DNA from: Coptis chinensis
Lineage: Eukaryota; Streptophyta; Magnoliopsida; Ranunculales; Ranunculaceae
Direction of reading: 5' to 3'
Length of the DNA stretch: 64,000 nt
Assembly: GCA_015680905.1 (NCBI GenBank)
Contig: CM027378.1
Span: 6,739,001 to 6,803,000, forward strand
In this document: piece after piece, positions 10,756-22,329 of the stretch
Position numbering within the stretch: position 1 is the first letter of the stretch
Layout of the letters: each line of letters begins with the position of its first letter
Program-made: the position numbers and the translations under genes
Notes under the pieces: generated by a model
Databases searched by the model: none
Seen by the model: only the letters and a program-made list of their open reading frames with translations
What the model was told of the DNA's origin: nothing

Positions 10756-12555
10756 CCGCTCCCTCTTTGTCATGCGAACAAAGTTCACATGGCAAAGAAG
10801 AGAAGAAAAATCAAGGAAAACTTGGAATAAGAAAAGAGTAAGCGGAATGTATAACAAAGTGTCGTGGGAACGAAAACGATAGGAAAATGGACAATCGGAA
10901 AAAAATTGTGAATTATCGGAAACAAAATAATGTCAAATTAACGTATACGAAAGTGTCGTGTGAACGTAAACGATAGGAAAATGACAATCGGAAAAAATTT
11001 GTGAATTTATCGGAAACGACATAATGACAAATTAACGTATACAGGACGCAATGTCGTTAAAAAAATAGTTGAAAAATGCACCGAAAAAATAAAAGATGCA
11101 CAGAAAAAATTTCAAAAGAAATTGAGTGTCGAAAATGTACCGAACGCATGATGTAACAAGAATAAAATTGATTTTGACTACTCATGTCAGTGGAAGATTT
11201 ATATTAGGATTAGATAGTTAAAATTAAATGTAGGGGCAAGTTAGTAATAATAGGATTAAATAAGAATGCGGATTAGATAAAAATCTGGATTAGATTAGAG
11301 TTTGGATTAAATACGAATTCGGATTAGATAAGAGTTCAACTCTGGGGCCAACCAGTTTTAAGAACTTAATGTTCGCATTCTAACTTACGATAATATCTCG
11401 CAAAAGGGACCCATTATTATCATGATCGAAATATTATCAATTAATGACGCCATCATAACGCTATCAATTAAGGAGGCAAATCACGTAATCATTATTATCT
11501 TAGTATTGTCATTATATCCAATTAATAACGTAATGTTTGTTGTTATCAAGATCAATATTATCTTATTAAACAAAGTCCAAAACAAATGGCCCCATCAGCT
11601 AAACAATGAAAACCAGAACTCTGGATGGGTATGACAACAGCATGTGACGGCTCTCCTCTAGTAGAGAATTGTGGACATGGCAAACTAGAAAAGTGGACAC
11701 GGTCGAGAAGAAAAAATTGACGACTCAATTCAATTGGTTCAGTTGAGATGGGTTTTGAGACTAGTGCAAAGCGTAAAACAATCAAAGAGAAGTGGAATAT
11801 CTGTAATTGTTTTGCCAAAATCAATTGGAATTGGGAACGCAATTTAGATCGACAACTTCGAAAAACTGAATGGGTATCGATTGTACTGGTAGAAAAGGTA
11901 AGCTACCAATAGGATATTGATCGGCTAGCAAACTGATGAGTTTATATTTTTGGGGATGATCTTGACAGAGGGCAGTCAAGTAACTAACAGTGATGCTTTC
12001 TAACTTGGGTTTTGTGATCGATCTGTAATTTCGAATTGGATAGGCAACTAAAGAGTGATTGACCGATATAATCTAGCTCATGATTGATCAGTTTCAAATC
12101 GGATCTACTAAGATATTAAGTTCAAATTATTGGGTTTCGAGCAAAATTGAATTTGGGCTGCCGAAGAAGACGGAGAAGAGTTCGGAGAATATGAAAAAAG
12201 CGGTGTCAAAGAGTTTCGACAGCATGAAACAAGTATGTTAGTACTTTTGCTCAATTATCTTAAAATTTTAGTTAAGTCTGAAAGACTGACGAAAAATTTA
12301 TTCTTGTCGTTGCAGGTAAAAACGGCAGTATGACGGGAGAAAGAAATCGACGAAAAAGTCTTCGAAGAAAAGATTCGAGCGGAAAGATCGCAATGCCTTA
12401 TAAGAAAGAAAGAAAGAAACTGGAGAAAATTTTCGCTCAGAAAAGTCATCGAAAAGTGCCGCTTAGAAAAGTTGATGTAATGCGAATTTTCGCCGTACGG
12501 AGAAACAACAGAGAAAAGTTTCGCACAGAAAGGTGTCAATTAAAGCCGTAGAAAA
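10756..12555 (-). other. Non-coding 3' region of the Tat-lineage element
   Basis: No protein is recognisable. The stretch is AT-rich with short repeated words. Near 10860-11040, AACGTAAACGATAGGAAAA and CAATCGGAAAAAA recur; near 11250-11330, GGATTAGATAAGA recurs. It lies between the 3' LTR and the tandem arrays, as expected for the long, variable 3' untranslated region of Tat elements. Confidence 0.5.
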
Positions 12556-12559
12556 ATTA

Positions 12560-12930
12560 AAGAAACTGACAGAAGTTTCGTTAAGAAAGATCGGCTCAAT
12601 GTCTTAGAAAAAATAACGAAGCTGTCGAAAATTTTCGCTTGGCAAGTTTCTCGTAGAAAGATCGGCTGACGAAAATTGTCGCTAGAAAAATTTATCGTAA
12701 AAAGATCGGTACAATGCCTTAGAAAAAATAATGAAGCTGATGAAAATTATCGCTAGGAAAATTTATCGTAGAAAGATTGACACAATGCCTTAGAAAAAAT
12801 AAAAATGAAATTGTCAAAAAATTTCACTTGGAAAATTTCTCGTAGAAAGATCGGTAGAATGCCTTAGAAAAAATAACGAAGCTGTTGAAAATTTTCGCTC
12901 GGCAAGGTTCTCGTAGAAAGATCGGCACAA
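12560..12930. repeat. Tandem array, ~70-bp unit, about 5 copies (Tat 3' region)
   Basis: The words TCGTAGAAAGATCGG, AATGCCTTAGAAAAAATAA and GAAAATTTTCGCT recur in order about every 66-79 bp. One shorter interval is near 12660-12708. Copies differ noticeably, so this array is older or less homogenised than the 88-bp one. Confidence 0.8.
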
Positions 12931-13384
12931 TGTTTAAAAAATAGTGAAGTTGGAAGATAGTGAACCGAAAGCGCTAGCGAAGCGAATGCAGATTTCGAAG
13001 AAGAAAACGAATATTTAATCGAGCAACCGTAAGACAATGGATAGAGACGTTAACAGACACGGGAGATCAATTAGAATGTGAAAAGATGAATTACAAAGAT
13101 TTGTATGAGTTGTATAAGCAGAAAATTGGTAAGGAACCATTGGATTTTCCCAAACTAATTATTATGTGATTGTGTGAATGTAATACCATAAAGCCAAAAA
13201 TTCTTTTGATGAAAATAAAAATAAAGTATGTGTTGGTAATTGAATATTGTTGTTGTGTCAGATAACATACCTGTGGAAAACTGACAATGTTGTAGATTTA
13301 TGCAGTTGAAATAAAATAGAACGAGACGCCCCCACGAAGAGAAAAACGCCTCCAATGCGTACTTAATTTTGCAAAATTAGACTA

Positions 13385-14290
13385 AGCGAACGTAAAAACG
13401 TTCAAACTTAGACTGACGAAAAGAAGCGCGGTGACTTAGTCGGATATTGTCGTAGTGATAGTAACGGATTAAGCGAGCGTAAAAGCGTTCAAACTTAGAC
13501 TGACGAAGCTAAACGTGGTAACTTCGTCAGATTTTGTCGTAGAGATAGTAACGGACGAAGCGAGAGTAAAAAACGTTCAAACTTAGACTGACGAAGCTAA
13601 ACGTGGTAACTCCGTCAGATTTTGTCGTAGCGATAGTAACGAACTAAGCGAGCGTAAAAGCGTTCAAACTTAGACTGACGAAATTAAACGTAGTAACTTC
13701 GTCAGATTTTGTCGTAGCAATAGTAATGAGTAAGCGAGCGTAAAAAACGTTCAAACTTAGACTGACAAAGCTAAATGTGGTAACTTCGTCAGATTTTTTT
13801 CGTAATGATAGTAATGAGTAAGCCAGCGTAAAAAGCGTTCAAACTTAGACTGACAAAGCTAAATGTGGTAACTTCGTCATATTTTTTTCGTAATGATAGT
13901 AATGAACTAAGCGAACGTAAAAGCGTTCAAACTTAGACTGACAAAGCTAAATGTGGTAACTTCGTCAGATTTTTTCGTAATGATAGTAATGAACTAAGCG
14001 AACGTAAAAGCGTTCAAACTTAGACTGACAAAACTAAATGTGGTAACTTCGTCAGATTTTTTCGTAATGATACTAATGAATTAAGCGAGCGTAAAAAACG
14101 TTCAAACTTAGACTGACAAAGCTAAATGTGGTAACTTCACGATTTTTTCAGAATGATAGTAATGAACTAAGCGAACGTAAAAGCGTTCAAACTTAGACTG
14201 ACAAAGCTAAATGTGGTAACTTCGTCAGATTTTTTCGTAATGATAGTAATGAATTAAGCGAGTGTAAAAACGTTCAAACTTAGATTGACG
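13385..14290. repeat. Tandem array, 86-88-bp unit, 11 copies (Tat 3' region)
   Basis: The word TTCAAACTTAGACTGAC occurs at about 13401, 13488, 13576, 13663, 13750, 13838, 13926, 14013, 14101, 14187 and 14273, a very even spacing of 86-88 bp. Each unit also carries TAAGCGAGCGTAAAA and GTGGTAACTTCGTCAGATTT. The array abuts the RNase H coding end and lies inside the retrotransposon. Confidence 0.95.
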
Positions 14291-15260
14291 AAAAGATGAC
14301 TGCAAAAGTGATGTGTCAAGCCCTTCGCTTCTAACGGCGGCGGAGAGATAAGCCAATGAATTTGCATGACGTAAGTCATTTCGAGGTCTTTGAGTGATAG
14401 AGATGCTATCAAATTGTCGAACAAGACTATGTTTCAAACTAAGATAAGCCGCCATACGCTCATCTCTTGCTTCAAAAGACCCACTAAACTGATTTGCAAC
14501 AAGGCGAGAATCTGTGTATAACTGGAGCTTTCGCGCCCCCAGTGTCAAAGCTGTTATCAAGGCACAAATGGCATCCTCATACTCGGCTTCGTTATTTGAA
14601 GTGGCGAAGCCAAGTCGCACAGATTTCCCAATCTTTTCTCCTCCGGGTTTAACAAAAACACATCCAATTCCCGACCCAGATTTACTATGGGAACCATCTG
14701 AGTAAACAAATACATAGGTCAATGGGTTTAGGAATTGCGTTTTCAAGTTGGTCTTTGTCGCCCCCAGTTATTGGTGGCAGATGTCTTCCATAGATTCTTC
14801 TTGGTGCAAAAAATCGTCAATAGGAAAATCATCAATCGGAAAATCAGCTACCAAAGAAGCCAGAACATGTCCTTTTTCAGTAGTACGACTTTCAAAGACA
14901 ATGTTATATGCATTAAGATAACTTTCCCATTCGGCTAATCTACTTGATTCTGATAAAAAAAGACGGGTCTACCATCATCAATGAAAAGAACAAAGACTAA
15001 CTTTGAGTTGAAAGTTTGCCGGTATATGCCACTAAGTTGACCCGTTGAAGGACTTGTCAATATAGGAGGACTGGCCAAGTATTTCTTCAGTTGTTGCAAT
15101 GCCATCTTACAATCAATGTTCTAAGTTGCCGCCCTCTTTAAAGTCTCAGTATCCTTCGATTTAACGACTATATCATCGATATAAGCCTCCATTATTTTTC
15201 CCAGCAGATCGGAAAAAATTGTATTGAAGAGTGAAATCCATTTCACCCAAAAGATTTAAA
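14225..15260 (-). pseudogene. Tat-lineage pol remnants: RNase H and reverse transcriptase stretch (fossil)
   Basis: At 14225-14746 a minus-strand frame shows the RNase H motifs VYSDGSHSKSGSGIGCVF, SNNEAEYE and LQLYTDSRLVANQ. This matches the additional RNase H domain of Tat-lineage elements. Near 15130-15190 the minus strand reads MEAYIDDIVVKSKDTETLK, the reverse-transcriptase active-site region. Order on the minus strand is reverse transcriptase then RNase H, as expected. It is a relic. Confidence 0.88.
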
Positions 15261-15439
15261 CAGACAGACGCCCCCAGTCGAGCCTATGTGGAAGATGACA
15301 CCTGCCATTACCTCTTACAAGAGTTAGAGATTTTAGGCGGTACACACACTTCGGTCCGGACCGAGATTGTCTTTTTTTTTTGCGTGTAACCAACCTATCT
15401 AGGTCGGTAGTTTGTCTAGGATTGTGGTCTTCTCCTAGT

Positions 15440-17139
15440 TATTTCAGGACACCTTCATCCCCGCCCGGGTCGGACACATGCGGGATGGCGCTTTTCTCAA
15501 ATCTGCGAGGTCGGCCTTCCCTGTCAGGTCGGTCCAGTCTAGGATGAAGGTTTTCTTTATACTTTCTTCCGTGACGCCTTTTTTCCCTGTCTGGATGGAC
15601 CTGTCTAGGATGGCGATTTTCAGCAAATCTGCGAGGTCGGCTTTCCCTGTCAGGTCGGTCCAATCTGGGATGAAGTTTTTCCTTATACTTTCTTCCGCGA
15701 CGCCTTCTTTCGGAGGCGTTTGTACCGACGTTTGCGGTAGCGGCGGCGGCGGTGCTGCTGTATTCCGGAACCTAGTAACAAAAGTCCGTAACTTTTCGTC
15801 ATGTTGTTGCTTAATGTTCAAAAGTGAGTCGACATCCTTTGGTGTCTTGCAATTGTGGCGGAAACGATTAACAAACTGATTTTTCTAGTTCATTGTATTG
15901 GTGAATTGATCTTGAAGGCAACTCACTAAACCAGCGTAATGCTTCTCCCTTTAGAGTTGATGGAAAAAGCTTACATATGAGCGGATCATCTCCACCCCAT
16001 AACACCAACTTATTTTTGAACGATAGAACATGCAAGCCAGGATCTCCTTCCGACTCATCATAAAGTTCAAAATCGGGTTGGTTGAAGTCGGGATGGTGGT
16101 AAGCTTTCTTAATGTCGAGCGAAAACTTATCAAGTACGCCATTATTGACTGTCAAGTTATTCATTCTTACATCCCTTGACTCTCTATCGTTAAGTTCTTT
16201 TGCAATCAACTCTTTCAACTGTTGTTATGTTAGAGTGAAAGTATTGGCTCGATCAACTGGACGCCCCCGGTCGTGCCCATGTGGAGAAGGATACCTTCCA
16301 TTATCTCTTATTGGAGTTAGAGATCTTTGGCTGTACGCACGATTAGCTCCGACCGGTGATTGTCTTTGTCTATCCCTGTAACCAGCCTGTCTAGGTCGGT
16401 AGTCACCCTTGGCCGGGTGGTCGGTATAATTATACCACTTCTATGTTTTGTTGCTTTTGTGCGGGATGCCCGCCTTCCGGTCATGTCGGACATATCTCGG
16501 GCGGCGGTCTTCCCTGAAATTGCTTCTCAGAGGTAAATCTTCCCTTTGAGATCGGACATGTCTAGGGTAGTAGTTATCCTTGCCAATCTGATTCTCCCTA
16601 TAAGTACGGGTAATATGGTTATTACTCCTAGAAAGCGTAATCGGTTGATTGTTTGAGAAATAGCACGCTGTCGGAGGACGACGAAGTGGATCGTCAAGAC
16701 GGTCCCATACACTGGAATGGCTGCGGCCCGCCGTGCGGGTCGCCTTGATGTTGTTGAATTTGCAACATCGCCCAATCGCCTTTGCCTTTTGCTAGCTTCC
16801 TTCTCAAGTTCCTATTTAAATTTTTGATTCGTCAGTAACTCCCCGCTCAACCGTATTAAGGGTGAATTGGTTGTTACTATCACCTTTTCCGTTAGTTGGC
16901 GTGAGAGTAATGTCCACGTCCATATCCATGTCAACTGAAGGATCGACATGGATAGACGGCGGACCGCATGGAGGATTATTGACTTGTCGGTTTTCTTGTT
17001 GCAAGGCTGTTAGGGTTGGTGCCGGCGGTTGTACGGCCTTTTGCGATGGCGAAGGCGGTGGTGGTTGCGCTGCTACAGTTGGATGTTGAGAATTGATCCT
17101 ACCACTAGGATCAACTTGATTGTTCAACGGTTCTTGCAT
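15440..17139 (-). pseudogene. Tat-lineage gag region (fossil)
   Basis: Minus-strand stretches at 16816-17139 (Pro/Gln-rich start), 15868-16218 and 15444-15821 match a Ty3/gypsy retrotransposon gag. Motifs include HVLSFKNKLVLWGGDD, LICKLFPSTLKGEALRWFS and DEKLRTFVTRFRN. A GC-rich repeated motif near 15480-15700 (GATCCCAGATTGGACCGACC-like, twice) sits in the C-terminal part. It is a relic. Confidence 0.8.
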
Positions 17140-17277
17140 TGGCCGATTTGAATTTCGAGGGTTGCGAGTATTATTAGCAGGAGGAATATGTCAACTATTT
17201 GGTCTGCTTCTTGTGCTTACCATCTTGATTGTTTCACGTGATAATGAATTCTAAATCCCCACAGACGGTGCCAATTA

Positions 17278-17753
17278 TGTTTTGGCAGTAAACTGCTTCA
17301 ACATAACGAGAGCAATGGTAAAGAACGCACTAAGAAACAGAGGAATTTGATGTTGGGGGAGATGAAACTGAACCAAATAATGGGCTGCCACGCACTCCAA
17401 GATCTATTATCTAGAGATCAAGTTTCAACGTAGTTCCTTATGAAAAATAACGTGGTATTTATATAGGTAGAGTAGAGATTCCTTGTAGCTCAAGTAATCT
17501 TGTTGCTTGAGTAATTGGGATAGAATATAACTGTCAACTGATAATTATCTCTTTGATAAGAAATGAATCTTGACATAAATCAATGTACATTAGTAGCAAG
17601 CCATGTGGCTAAGGTTCAGCCTTAGACACATGAGTTAATGGGCCTGTACATTGATCTATGGTATTGTAAATTGGGCTTTAGCCCTGTTGATTAAATGAAT
17701 AAAATAGAGATTCCTACCAATGGACGTTCGCCACGTAGGTGGGGATCGAAACA
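17278..17753 (-). repeat. 5' LTR of the Tat-lineage element
   Basis: Pairs with 10281-10755. The primer binding site complement TCCCCACAGACGGTGCCAA lies at about 17256-17274, just outside it on the element side. It is followed by the target duplication AAGCC at 17754-17758. Confidence 0.93.
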
Positions 17754-18236
17754 AAGCCCTTATTTAAACGCTACACTGATACAGACATGGCAGGTGATGT
17801 TGACTCGATGAAGTCCACCTCCAGTTATCTGGTTACTTTTGCAGGGGGAGCAGTTTCTTGGCAATCTAAGTTGCAAAAGTGTGTTGCCCTCTCCACCACA
17901 GAAGTCGAGTATATTGCAGTCACTGAGTGTTGCTAAGTGATGCTATGGATGAAGAGATTCTTTGATGAACTAGGGCTAAAGCAGAAACAGTTTGTAGTTC
18001 TATGTGACAGTCAGAGCACCATTCATTTGAGCAAGAATCTGAGTTTTCATTCTAGATCCAAACACATACATGTGTGTTATCATTGGATTATAGAAGTACT
18101 CGAAGACAAACATTTGTGTATCGAGAAGATCCATACCGACAAGAACGGGTCGGATATGATAACCAAAGTCTTACCGAAAAGTAAGTTTGATGTTTGTTGT
18201 GCTACCGTCGGAATGGTAGCACACTCTTTCTATTGA
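17754..18236 (+). pseudogene. Copia RNase H region (fossil)
   Basis: Copia similarity resumes directly after the Tat insertion with GAVSWQSKLQKCVALSTTE, then VLCDSQSTIHLSKN and a C-terminal segment near NGSDMITKVLPKSKFD. This is the standard Copia RNase H. The purine-rich tract GGGAGGGGGAGA near 18273-18284 precedes the 3' LTR. Confidence 0.9.
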
Positions 18237-18285
18237 TTTGGAAATGCATGAAGGTATCTCCCTTCACTGTTCGGGAGGGGGAGAT

Positions 18286-18924
18286 TGTTGGAGTTATCCC
18301 TCACATGAGGATAGAAAAGGAACTTCAGTTTCCGTGAATAAAGGCCGCCGCGACGCGTGCGGTTTTGGTCTTTGCTTCTTGGCGCACACCCGCCCATGCC
18401 GCGGAACAACTTATAGTACATTGAGGGCGCGCGCGCTCGACATTGGTCTTGCCCAAGGCGCCGCGCCCATGTCTATTTTCGTAGTTTCTGGTTGCTACAG
18501 TAACCGTGAGATAGCGGGTTACTATATAAACCTAAAACACGATTTTGAAAAACACATAACACTGAGAGAAAACCCAATCTTGAAAGCAATCAAGATTGAG
18601 AGATAACCTTTACAGAGAAACAAACCTACAAAGATAGAGAAGTGATCTAGTATAAGGTGAGAGACTGAAAGGAGTGATTGTAATTTTCCTTCCCACTTTA
18701 TAAAAGGATTAGCTCTTGTAGAAGTAGGCACCATTGGCCGAACCACGGTATATATTTGTGTTGTAGTATAATTGTTCTTCTCCTTACATTATTATCTGTT
18801 ATTAATAGTTTTTTAGAGAGTTGGACATGTTAGCTAGGTTGTAGTTGATATTTAGATTGTTGTTGGTCCTAGTACAAGTAATCTGTGTAGTGAGGATCGA
18901 TTGGTATTGGTATTAACCCCAACA
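18286..18924 (+). repeat. 3' LTR of the Copia element
   Basis: The 639-bp partner of 1212-1856 starts TGTTGGAGTTATCC and ends CCCCAACA. The target duplication TTAAG follows at 18925-18929. The proximal ~200 bp are GC-rich and differ most from the 5' LTR. Confidence 0.93.
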
Positions 18925-18964
18925 TTAAGCTGAACAATTATGTAGATTGCACAAAGCCTCGTCA

Positions 18965-19470
18965 TGGAGTTGTGACACTGAAGCTATCCTAGAAAACGGA
19001 GTGGATTGAACAGGAAGAAGGTTTGCCCAAATATTTAGTGCCACATGTGTGTGTTAAAGTGATGACCGATTGATCTATGTAGAGAGCCACACTACAATGA
19101 TGGTGGTGCACAAGGCTTTCAGAGGTCACGATGGGAGGGATCTTTCCATTGGGGAGGTGGGAGAGATCTCTATTGGAACCGCCCCTGCCTTGTACATGCA
19201 TGTACTCGATAGGAGTAAGAAAATTTCAGTATACATTGCTTCATTTGTTTCTGTTTTCTACATTTTGTTCCACTGAAGTAAACTCTTTTGTAATTTGAAC
19301 CATGCTCTGCTCCCTTGAATTTATACAGGTTCATCTTTGAGAGTTTTTGGCGCCTTGGGTTACGAATCATTTGTCATAGATTCACACTATGTACTTACCA
19401 AAAAAAGAGAGAAGGTTTCACTACATTAATTGCAGCAGAGCAATCTAAACTTATATAATTTGAAATTTAC
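18965..19470. repeat. Duplicated host segment, copy 2
   Basis: Direct-orientation partner of 418-929. Upstream, 18925-18964 continues an open frame (LNNYVDCTKPRHGVVTLKLS) that is absent before copy 1, where the left-edge LTR abuts instead. Before the Copia insertion the two copies would have lain about 0.3 kb apart, so they are a local tandem duplication. The gene family is not recognised. Confidence 0.8.
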
Positions 19471-19510
19471 TACTAGAATACTACTTGAACCTTCAATGAA
19501 ATCTTGATAC

Positions 19511-21800
19511 TTATATTCTTGTAAAGAGAATCTGAGCACCATATTGAGGTTGTAGGGTTAGAAACTGCATAGGTGCATGAACATATGATGGAGATACAGT
19601 AAATAAGAATCGACGAATAATAGTGGCCAAGATGATTTTGGCCTCAATGATAGCTAAATTTTGGCCCACACATATCCTAGGTCCTAATCCAAATGGGAAA
19701 AAATAACCTAGATGTTTTCTTGTACTTGCAAATCTTGATGGATTGAAGTTTTCAGCATCTTCTCCCCAAATTTTAGTGTCATGGTGAACAGCAGTCATTG
19801 CCAAATAAAGTTGAGTTCTGGCTGGAACATTGAGAGCCCCAAGCTTAACATTTTTGCATGTTTTGCGCATCATCATGACCGATGGAGGGTAGAGACGAAG
19901 TGTTTCATTGATGATCCAGGCTACCTGTTAAACAGTATATCAACCATGACAAGAATCAAATTTTATTTCTTTGCCTAGAAACTACCATATAAGTCTCAAT
20001 GAACTAACAAGTGAACTTACAGTCTTGAGGTTACTCAGGTTCTCTGCAGTAGGAATCTCATTACCGCCATACACATGATTAATTTCTTCACGTGCTTTGT
20101 TTTGCCAATCTTGGTGCAGTGATAGAAGAAGAAGTGCCCATGTTAAAAGATTAGCAGTTGTTTCTTTACCTGCAAAATAGAATGTCTTGCACTCATCTAT
20201 GATCTCTTCCACTCCTAACCTTTCTACAGTTTCTTCTTGGTCTTTGTTAGCCAACATCAACAGCCCTAGCAAATTTTTTGAACTTTTGCACATTTCACCA
20301 TTCATCTTTATTAACTTCCTTAATGAATCTCGAGTTTCTTTCTCCAATCTCCACCTCATCTTGTTCTTCTTTGTGGGCAGAAACCTATACACGTGCACCA
20401 ATGTAAAGATATTGAAGTAAACTATTCTCTCTGTGAAGAAATGAAGATTCTAGTATCAATTTGAGATTAATGCGTCAACTATCACTTATATTGGACACAA
20501 AATAACAGGCTTGAATCAAGTTTTTCTAATGAGGATGGCATTGGTGTTATGGAGAGCATTATTAGAAACTTTTGAGCAAAGAAAAAAAGATAGGTCAATG
20601 GGAAATTTTCTAATCTTCTTTAAGCTTGTGCTACAATTTTCAATATATTTTTCGTCACTTTTCCAGTGTGTCTATGGTTTCATAATTACTTAAAGGTTTA
20701 GTTTGATAAGGGGATAGAAGTCTTGCAAGAATCACAATTTGAATTTTAGGGAGGGGCTTAGCTCTGTCCCCCAGATCCCTGTTTCAGAAGGACTGAATTC
20801 TATAATACATTGTGTCTAATATGCACGATGGTGGTTATATTTGAAGTAAATCTCATTGAACAAGTAATACTCAAGTTCACCTGAATCCAGGAATGTATAC
20901 ACTTCTCAGGGCTTGTGAAACCAAGTGCATTTGTTCTTCTTGCAATAGAAATATGCGCTTCCCTTCCTCATAACTACTTCCGAAAGCTGTTCGAGAGATT
21001 ATATCTGCTGTGAGGTTATGAAGTTCCTTGTGCACCTCTATCTCCAAATCATCTTTTGCTCCACTTTTTTCTTTCCAATTATCTAGCATTTTTGAAGTGC
21101 TAACCACAATTTCTGGAATCCAGGCCTGAAAATTTATTGCTCATACATATATTAGGGAGTTTCTGCTGAGCAAAATAAAAGTGATAGGATATACGGATTG
21201 TTCTCTCAGAATAATGGCTGGTAGTATACATAATCACAACTTCATAGATGTTCCTCAAGTTTCTTTTAAGTATACTGTGTATAGATGTATGGTATGGGGA
21301 TTTTTGGTGCTCACCTTGACCCTCTCCATGTTAAATGCTTGGCTTGTGATCCTTCTATGTCTTGCCCATTTTTCACCCATCAAACCAACAAGTCCATCCC
21401 CAAATAGTGGCTTAGACAGGGGATTGAACTCAATCTTCTCAAAGCAACCACTGTGATTGAGTAACACTTCCTTGATCATATCGGGTTCCGCTATAGCTAA
21501 CCGTGGCGTGGAACCAAACCAATATAAGAATGTCTTCCCATATTTGCTGGACCACTTGTAGTAGTGTGGAGTGACTCTATGAATAATATTGTGAGTAAAT
21601 GGCATAGACTCGGCTTGAGCTTCTTTGATCAAATCTCGGATCTCGAGTGAGTTTCCAAAGATCGAAGGGTATCCAGGGCCTTCTATACCTTGTTTGCTGA
21701 AATGTTGTTGAATTGTCCATGGAATCCAAATGAGATTGTATGTGAATTTGAATATGATGAAGAGAAATACAGAGGATATAAGAGGGAAAAGAAGATGCAT
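19511..21800 (-). CDS. Cytochrome P450, CYP72 clan, CYP749A-like
   Basis: Four exons (21315-21800, 20881-21125, 20021-20384, 19511-19924) with GT-AG introns give an unbroken 502-aa protein, normal for the family. An N-terminal hydrophobic anchor (about residues 1-25) places it in the ER membrane. Family marks are the C-helix WARHR (about 144), I-helix AGKETT (315-320), K-helix ETLR (372-375) and haem loop [10 protein letters not shown], with the haem-ligand Cys near 450. CYP72-clan enzymes are mono-oxygenases needing NADPH-P450 reductase; many act on terpenoids or hormones. I resolve this one only to CYP749A-like by remembered similarity ([32 protein letters not shown]). The substrate is unknown. 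It is the one apparently intact gene beside the 5' transposon nest. No in-frame stop or splice defect was seen. Confidence 0.92.
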
Positions 21801-22320
21801 GATGGGAACTGAAAACTGAGCTCAAGTGTTATGCTTTTGCAACTGAAAAGGGACAAGATGCTATTACCACGTAGTGAGCACACCTAACGTTATTAATTAA
21901 AGTGAAGGGGGCATTTGAGGATCCAAAGCGTTTCAATATAGAAATAGAGATTAAACAAAGAGGTTTGAATCCAAGGAAATGGTAGGTTCATGGGCGTCAC
22001 TAGTGGCTCACTATTTCGTGTTTATTTTTTCTAAATTAGCAAAATTGTATTAGAATGGGAAAAAGGAGGTACAAGTTACATTGCAGTAGATGGTTTGGGT
22101 TTGTACAATACCTAACCACCTTTAAACAAATCTATAGTAGGTCACCGAGGGAGATTCCCATCTAGTAAGCCAGTCGGGTCTTCCCTAATACAAAACTTGA
22201 TCCGTGCAATTGGTGAAATCGCATGATTTGCGACTAAATCAGCTTGTAATCTGACAATGAGACAAACTGTGCTAATAATATTAACCTAGTAATTAAGTTA
22301 ATCAGACTACAAATTTTATA
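21801..22320. other. P450 upstream region
   Basis: Promoter side of the P450 gene. I see no other gene and no clear TATA box that I can place with confidence. AT content rises toward 22300. Confidence 0.3.
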
Positions 22321-22329
22321 ATAAGTTAA

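Larger units (their letters stand above)
10281..17753 (-). mobile_element. Ty3/gypsy LTR retrotransposon, Tat lineage, nested in the Copia element
   Basis: Two ~475-bp LTRs (10281-10755 and 17278-17753) are flanked by AAGCC duplications at 10276-10280 and 17754-17758. On the minus strand a primer binding site (TTGGCACCGTCTGTGGGGA) lies just inside the right-hand LTR, which is therefore the 5' LTR. Then come a gag region, a short reverse-transcriptase stretch and an RNase H of the extra type found in Tat elements. Two tandem-repeat arrays and the 3' LTR follow. The element is broken with many breaks and its pol is only partly recognisable. The LTRs differ at about twenty positions by eye, so insertion was probably within the last few million years. 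Confidence 0.9.
1212..18924 (+). mobile_element. Copia LTR retrotransposon, Tork/Tnt1-94-like, carrying two nested insertions
   Basis: Both LTRs (1212-1856 and 18286-18924) are present, flanked by TTAAG duplications at 1207-1211 and 18925-18929. A Met-tRNA-type primer binding site (TGGTATCGGAGC) follows the 5' LTR and a purine-rich tract precedes the 3' LTR. Parts in order are gag, aspartic protease (DTGAS), integrase, reverse transcriptase (YVDD) and RNase H, in Copia order. Without the CACTA-like and Tat-lineage insertions it would be about 5.6 kb, normal for the family. It is broken, with more than ten breaks besides the insertions. The LTRs differ clearly, more than those of the nested Tat element, so it is the older of the two, probably several million years. 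Closest family by remembered protein motifs: Tnt1-94 polyproteins. Confidence 0.93.

Noticed and set aside
12330-12551. Basic 73-aa plus-strand frame
   Set aside because: Lies at the start of the degenerate ~70-bp array in the Tat 3' region; Lys/Arg content reflects the repeat, no domain.
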